A program made the translations under genes and the position numbers. From positions 55,419,381 to 55,483,380 of the forward strand of contig CM035173.1 in assembly GCA_020205615.1 (NCBI GenBank): DNA of 64,000 nt, in the 5' to 3' direction. The notes beneath the pieces are model-generated. The model did no database searches, had not been told where the DNA came from, and saw only the letters and a program-made list of their open reading frames with translations. Source of the DNA: Panax quinquefolius (Eukaryota; Streptophyta; Magnoliopsida; Apiales; Araliaceae). Below, piece after piece: positions 59,771 to 64,000 of this stretch (the first letter of the stretch is position 1; every line of letters starts with the position of its first letter).

Positions 59771-60439
59771 TATACTATCATACCATGATCGCATACCGGA
59801 TACCACCAAAATGGTGGGGTATGATCAATCTGACTAGCTGTCGAAGAAGAAGACATACATGCGGGCCGTGTCGTAAGACCATCCGGTCAATCTTTGAATA
59901 TCTCTGGACATACATACATATGCATATAATAATAACATGCATGATCTGATAGATGGCAATATGATATAGGGAATGGAAAGCTGTGCATACATTCCTAAGT
60001 ATATCATCATCTAATACATCTCATGTCTGACTAAAATAAAATGGGGAAATGAGGCAAAACAGAGAGCCTATCAAAAGATATGGCTAACAAAGGCCTATCG
60101 AAAAGAAATACATCGAGAAAAAGTCGATGGTGTCGATGTCCACATCATCGATGTTGTCCACTGATGTAACTCCTCTCTGAGTCTTTGGATCTCTATCTAC
60201 GGGGATGTCGGGGCCTATCAAAGGAGGATCTGCTGAAGGCAAAACCATATGGGTCATCGAGGGGACCCGGTAGCGAAGCTGGAAGGATCAAAAGTATCTA
60301 CCTCCTCTGGGATCTACGCCCAAATGCCGAATGAAAAGATGTGGCCGGTCCATTGCTGGCGTCGATCTATCAATCTGTGCCACATGAGTCGGATCTACGA
60401 CACGAGGCTAGCCAATCCGTCATCATCACGGATCACGGA

Positions 60440-61700
60440 ACCATATCCCCATAAAAATGTTATGTGGCGCGAGTGCGAGCTCCAATCGTGCGAGGGATCC
60501 ACCAATCTTTGGAACATCTCTCACGAGAACAGGGGCCCTCGACAATGTAAAAGCCGTCGATCCCCATCAATGGGATGTCGATGATGACGGGTGGCTGTGA
60601 AAGCAGAACCCGATACGCGCTGGCGGGAGGCAAGATCGGCATACGGAATCTCTCTGTAGTGCTCACGATATAGCACGCTCTCCTAAATAGAGCTCCCATC
60701 CTCCATCTGTGAAGAGAGGAATCCTGCGGGTGGAAATGGCGTACTCTACTCGATCGGGTACCCATCCTCAAATCCAACTCCCAAAATGCTCTCGGAGTAG
60801 GGAATCCGTGTGATGACATCATTGTCAATAGCTCATTTGTGGCGACAATGAGTGAAACCCTCAATGACGGGGACCTCGCCGGTATGGAATGATGCCATCT
60901 CGTCCTCGTGGATAGGTGTCTAAACCTAACTGCGCTCACGGGGATAAACAAGGAAGCCTCTCATAGGCCCAAAGCGCTTGAACAAAGGCAAACATCTCTG
61001 CGTCGGTCAACACTCTTAACTTTATACGTGGGAAAAGACAAGAGAAACACTCACCAGCAGAAATGGGTAGAATCCTAACCACGCCTCGGTCAAGCCCTGC
61101 GATCGCATGCGCATTCCCCTGAGGAAATAGGCAAAGGTGTAGGAACCCCAATCATACTCTCCTATACGGTCCACGTGTCGAGTGGCGCTGATCAAAGCGA
61201 AGGACACCGTAGAGGAATTATCTGCTATGAAGCAGCCCCTAATGATCATCAGGAACAATCGTCGAAGAATGCGATCCCTGACTCTCACATCATCGGGTAT
61301 AGGCTCACTCAATGACCGCTTTCATAGCATCTACGCTCAAAGGACCCGTCTGAACGGTCCACGCCCTTGGCGCCTCCTGCCGGAACTCCCAACAAGGATC
61401 GCGGCGGTAGGGTGATATCACCGTGAAAGCGCCGGCTCCCCTCAAACTCATACACTGTGATAACCAGCCGATCCATCGGCGTCATCATCACCTCGCATGA
61501 TCCAACAAATGGAGTGGTGAGTTGGGTGGAACCCCGCTCGAACAATGCCACGAGAGGTAACCCGAGGGGGACGGCGACGGGGTAGAATGGAGAAGAATCT
61601 CCGAATCCCGACCATGGGCGATCGCTCTATAGTAGTCATCATACGAGGCACGATACATAGAGTGGATGCTTAAACCAGTTCCTCGAGGTGTGTGAAGCGG
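60440..61700 (-). pseudogene. Antisense plant mobile domain (PMD) ORF in element F
   Basis: On the minus strand: CEVMMTPMDRLVITVYEFEG (near 61490-61430), corresponding to the 'GEmtiTL.D...l.gl...G' start of PMD; then LRRLFLMIIRGCFIADNSST (near 61270-61210), DRIGEYDWGSYTFAYFLRGM (near 61170-61110) and GLTEAWLGFYPFLLV (near 61090-61050), the central PMD helices (RayLLyliG..lf.d.s, l..Y.WGsaaLa.Lyr.l). The remainder to about 60440 is in shifted frames. PMD proteins (MAIN/MAIL1 type) act in silencing in plants and also occur inside transposons. It lies upstream, in its own direction, of the DUF7745-like ORF. Confidence 0.7.
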
Positions 61701-63150
61701 GAACCTACATCAAATCTGGATCAACATCGAGACTCCTTGACTCCTCATCAATAGGAAATAAGGAAGATTAAAGATCTAACTTCATACCTCGTTTGCGTGC
61801 GGTATCTTTGAAGGATGCCTACTCAGAGTCACCCGGAAGATCTGGGTTTTGCCACTTGAATACAGCAATTCCCTACGGGGAACACGTCTGATGAGGGAGA
61901 GGAACCTCGAGCGGTACATCCTCCTCCTCGTCCTCGACATTCGGCACCTCAACCCGAATAGGGACGTCTATCGCCTCACTGAAGCAGCGAATTTGTCTCA
62001 CGAGCAATGTTGAGGCTCTTCAAAAGCCCTCCTCCGTACACGAAGTGGTCCTGGGAACTTTCGGGTGATCCGGATCCATAATATCACGGACAACAAGTCT
62101 CAAATCACCTCGAGAAAGGGTGTGGTAATTTCTTACAGAGTCTTTTCAAAATGCATTCTATGATTACATGCATGCATGCATTGTTTTAACATACATCTGA
62201 TGAGTAGAGTTAAAAATGCATGACTACCCAATGCCTACATTTTGGGAAAATTTTGCCATAGCCCCTTTGTAAATGGGACTATCCACGTGCACATAGGCAT
62301 GACTAGGTGGCCATTCGATAGTACACACTATATACACGATCATATACATCTGTATGCATTCATCACATCATAGTAAAAAATCCGTAAGTGTAGTCTAATT
62401 ACGGGATTATTTTACTATTCTACCTTTACTCATTTGTCCTCGGATAGGATAAGAAAATGGCAAGTAAAAGGTGCCAATTTATTTGCTTCAAAAGTCAAAT
62501 TTTTTCACATCATTATATTGGCATGGTTTAATACTAACATTTACTATGTTGAATATTTTTTATCAAGTCATATCGGCATGCATATTCACTACTATGTGTC
62601 TAAATGCATTTCATGCGATAAGTCATTTTCAACCAGACGAAATTGGAAAAAATACATGCATGTGTTACCGGGGACGATGAAGAACGCTTATGCGGTGATG
62701 AGAATATATGAAAGTTGCCCGAACTTCGGCGAGATCTGAAGAAGAGCTCTCAGATTTCCTTATTTTGCAACTTGAAAATGACTTAAGAAAGCAACCACCA
62801 CTATATCATATAGCACGCACGGTTGGTCAGTGAGTCAACCTGCGGCTCCTGAAGTACACTGCGGCCCCCCTACATGGGTCCCACACCTCGGCTCGCTCGA
62901 TTAGAGTTGCAAAGGAGGTCTCACTGGTGAAAAGGCCGAATCGGGAATAAAAATGCTATGCGATTGGCGGAATAGCTTTGAAATCCGGGTTTCTTGTCGG
63001 ATCGAGTTAAACTCCCATCGTCTCGATGGTATTACGCCTAAATGAAGGGTATACTATACCAATGAGCTCGACTTTTCATAAACCATGCTCGAAAATACCC
63101 CACAAAGGTCGATGCCATCATTTGTAGGGTTCTGACCCTAAACAATCCTC
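61700..63150. other. Non-coding 3' region of F
   Basis: Apart from an acidic minus-strand stretch near 61900-61990, which could be the N-terminal extension or leader of the antisense PMD ORF, I see no coding signal. A segment at 62140-62760 is AT-richer and contains ATGCATG-rich stretches. Confidence 0.4.
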
Positions 63151-63159
63151 AAACCTCCG

Positions 63160-63560
63160 GGGATTCTACAATGCGAAGTTATCAAACATCTCGTATCCCC
63201 GTGAGTCTGGCACGGACATCTTCAAACATCTATGTATCCCCGTGAAGTTATCAAATCATCTATCGCATCTATGATCCTCGGTCACAGTCGCGCGCATCAT
63301 CTTCAAGCATCCACGTATCCCGGTGGGGAATTCTATGAGCAATCTGACCATTGATACACACATCGATGAAGGTGAAAGCGACCTTGACACCATATCGGTA
63401 GATGGTAAATAAACCCATTGAAATAACCTTCCGATGAGGGCTCTGATGTAATGCTACCATTGACACATACATCGATGAAGGTTAAAGCGGCCTTGACAAT
63501 GCATCCGATGAGGGATTTATCCGGTGATACACACATCATCGAAGATCGAGTGACGACCGA
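63160..63560 (+). repeat. Imperfect direct repeats near the 3' LTR of F
   Basis: CATCTATGTATCCCCGTGAAGTTATC-like units occur at 63180-63330 (three forms). A second unit, ACACACATCGATGAAGGTGAAAGCGACCTTGACA, occurs in similar form at 63355 and 63462 (about 107 bases apart), with a third partial near 63527. Confidence 0.65.
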
Positions 63561-63924
63561 TAACAACAAGCTATTGGCGGTAACTTTCGAGCGAGTATGA
63601 GGGAACATGTTATACACATCCTCAAAGCGAGACAAAGCCTTATCCCCCACGGATCTCTTCCACACTGAGAGGTACCTCTATGGAGTATAAGCGAGTGTCT
63701 AGGATTCGAGACTTTGGTGGTAGTCCCAGCGTCCACATCCTTGGAGACTTGGATCGCATGTCCAAGCCATGTGATTGATTGTCATCCCAGCGGGATTACA
63801 TGACAATCATTCATGCATCATACATTTGCATCATGTTCTTTGCATATAGCATCATGTTTATCTTGCTTGCATTTCAAGTGTCTAGGATTCTTTATCCTAT
63901 CCATGCCTTGCATTGCATGAATAT

Positions 63925-63939
63925 GATAAAGAGGGCATC
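63925..63939 (+). other. Polypurine tract of F
   Basis: GATAAAGAGGGCATC directly before the 3' LTR; almost the same as the relic at 4500-4525 (which has one more G). Confidence 0.85.
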
Positions 63940-64000
63940 TGTAACACTCAAAATTTTTTGCACTCTATTACTAACATTGTAGGAGGGTAGATTTGTCTTT
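63940..64000 (+). mobile_element. Element F 3' LTR, first 61 bp
   Basis: TGTAACACTCAAAATTTTTTGC ... GGAGGGTAGATTTGTCTTT aligns with 46027-46092 apart from small changes (GTAGACACTC versus GTAACACTC). It continues past the window end, so F is about 18 kb from LTR start to LTR start. Confidence 0.9.

Noticed and set aside
1..64000. tRNA, rRNA, CRISPR array or bacterial-type operon
   Set aside because: No cloverleaf, rRNA core or regularly spaced direct repeats with unique spacers seen; all tRNA-like matches are primer-binding sites of LTR elements.

Overview
This window is repeat-rich nuclear DNA from a flowering plant, probably a eudicot; the sequence alone does not let me name the species. 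I see no ordinary host gene, rRNA, tRNA or CRISPR array. Almost everything is Ty3/gypsy LTR retrotransposon sequence in nested layers, plus one endogenous pararetrovirus (Caulimoviridae) fragment. Every retroelement reading frame carries stops, frameshifts or deletions, so no copy here looks fully autonomous.

Left part (1-14 kb). A fragment of an LTR 3' end (1-121) meets a rearranged pararetrovirus: RT/RNase H/C-terminal region on the minus strand (about 150-1883), joined head-on to plus-strand viral sequence with a TATA box (1874-2700). Then comes a family of large Tat/Ogre-like elements. It is represented by a truncated minus-strand LTR with its polypurine tract (2704-4525) and a plus-strand element (5' LTR 4526-9770, primer site 9775, gag-pro 10500-13895) that runs into a 100-base assembly gap. 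A complete minus-strand solo LTR (6241-8961) sits inside that 5' LTR, flanked by a perfect 5-bp target duplication, TTATA.

Middle part (14-46 kb). An Athila-like LTR (from 14578) and a chromovirus LTR fragment are followed by four chromodomain-type (Tekay-like) elements: B (plus, 15998-27119), C (plus, 29044-32426, left part only), D (minus, 32427-41559) and E (plus, 41560-46026). Each later element starts abruptly inside the previous one, so the interval reads as the left halves of a nested stack.

Right part (46-64 kb). Element F is a Tat/Ogre-like element of at least 18 kb: 5' LTR 46027-48899, primer site 48903, gag-pro, a probable 151-bp intron between protease and RT (53249-53399), RT/RNase H/integrase, tandem repeats after pol, two antisense host-type domains (plant mobile domain; DUF7745-like), and the first 61 bases of its 3' LTR at 63940.

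Features that standard annotation would miss: (1) the four chromoviruses share a splice-donor-like site just downstream of the LTR TATA box and a splice-acceptor-like site just upstream of the first ORF, so splicing would remove most of the leader and the primer-binding site; (2) three of them carry an extra acidic/coiled-coil ORF before gag; (3) the Tat/Ogre LTR carries an array of short hyphenated palindromes whose arms change together while the GATAAC-type centre stays; (4) antisense plant mobile domain and DUF7745-like ORFs lie downstream of pol.
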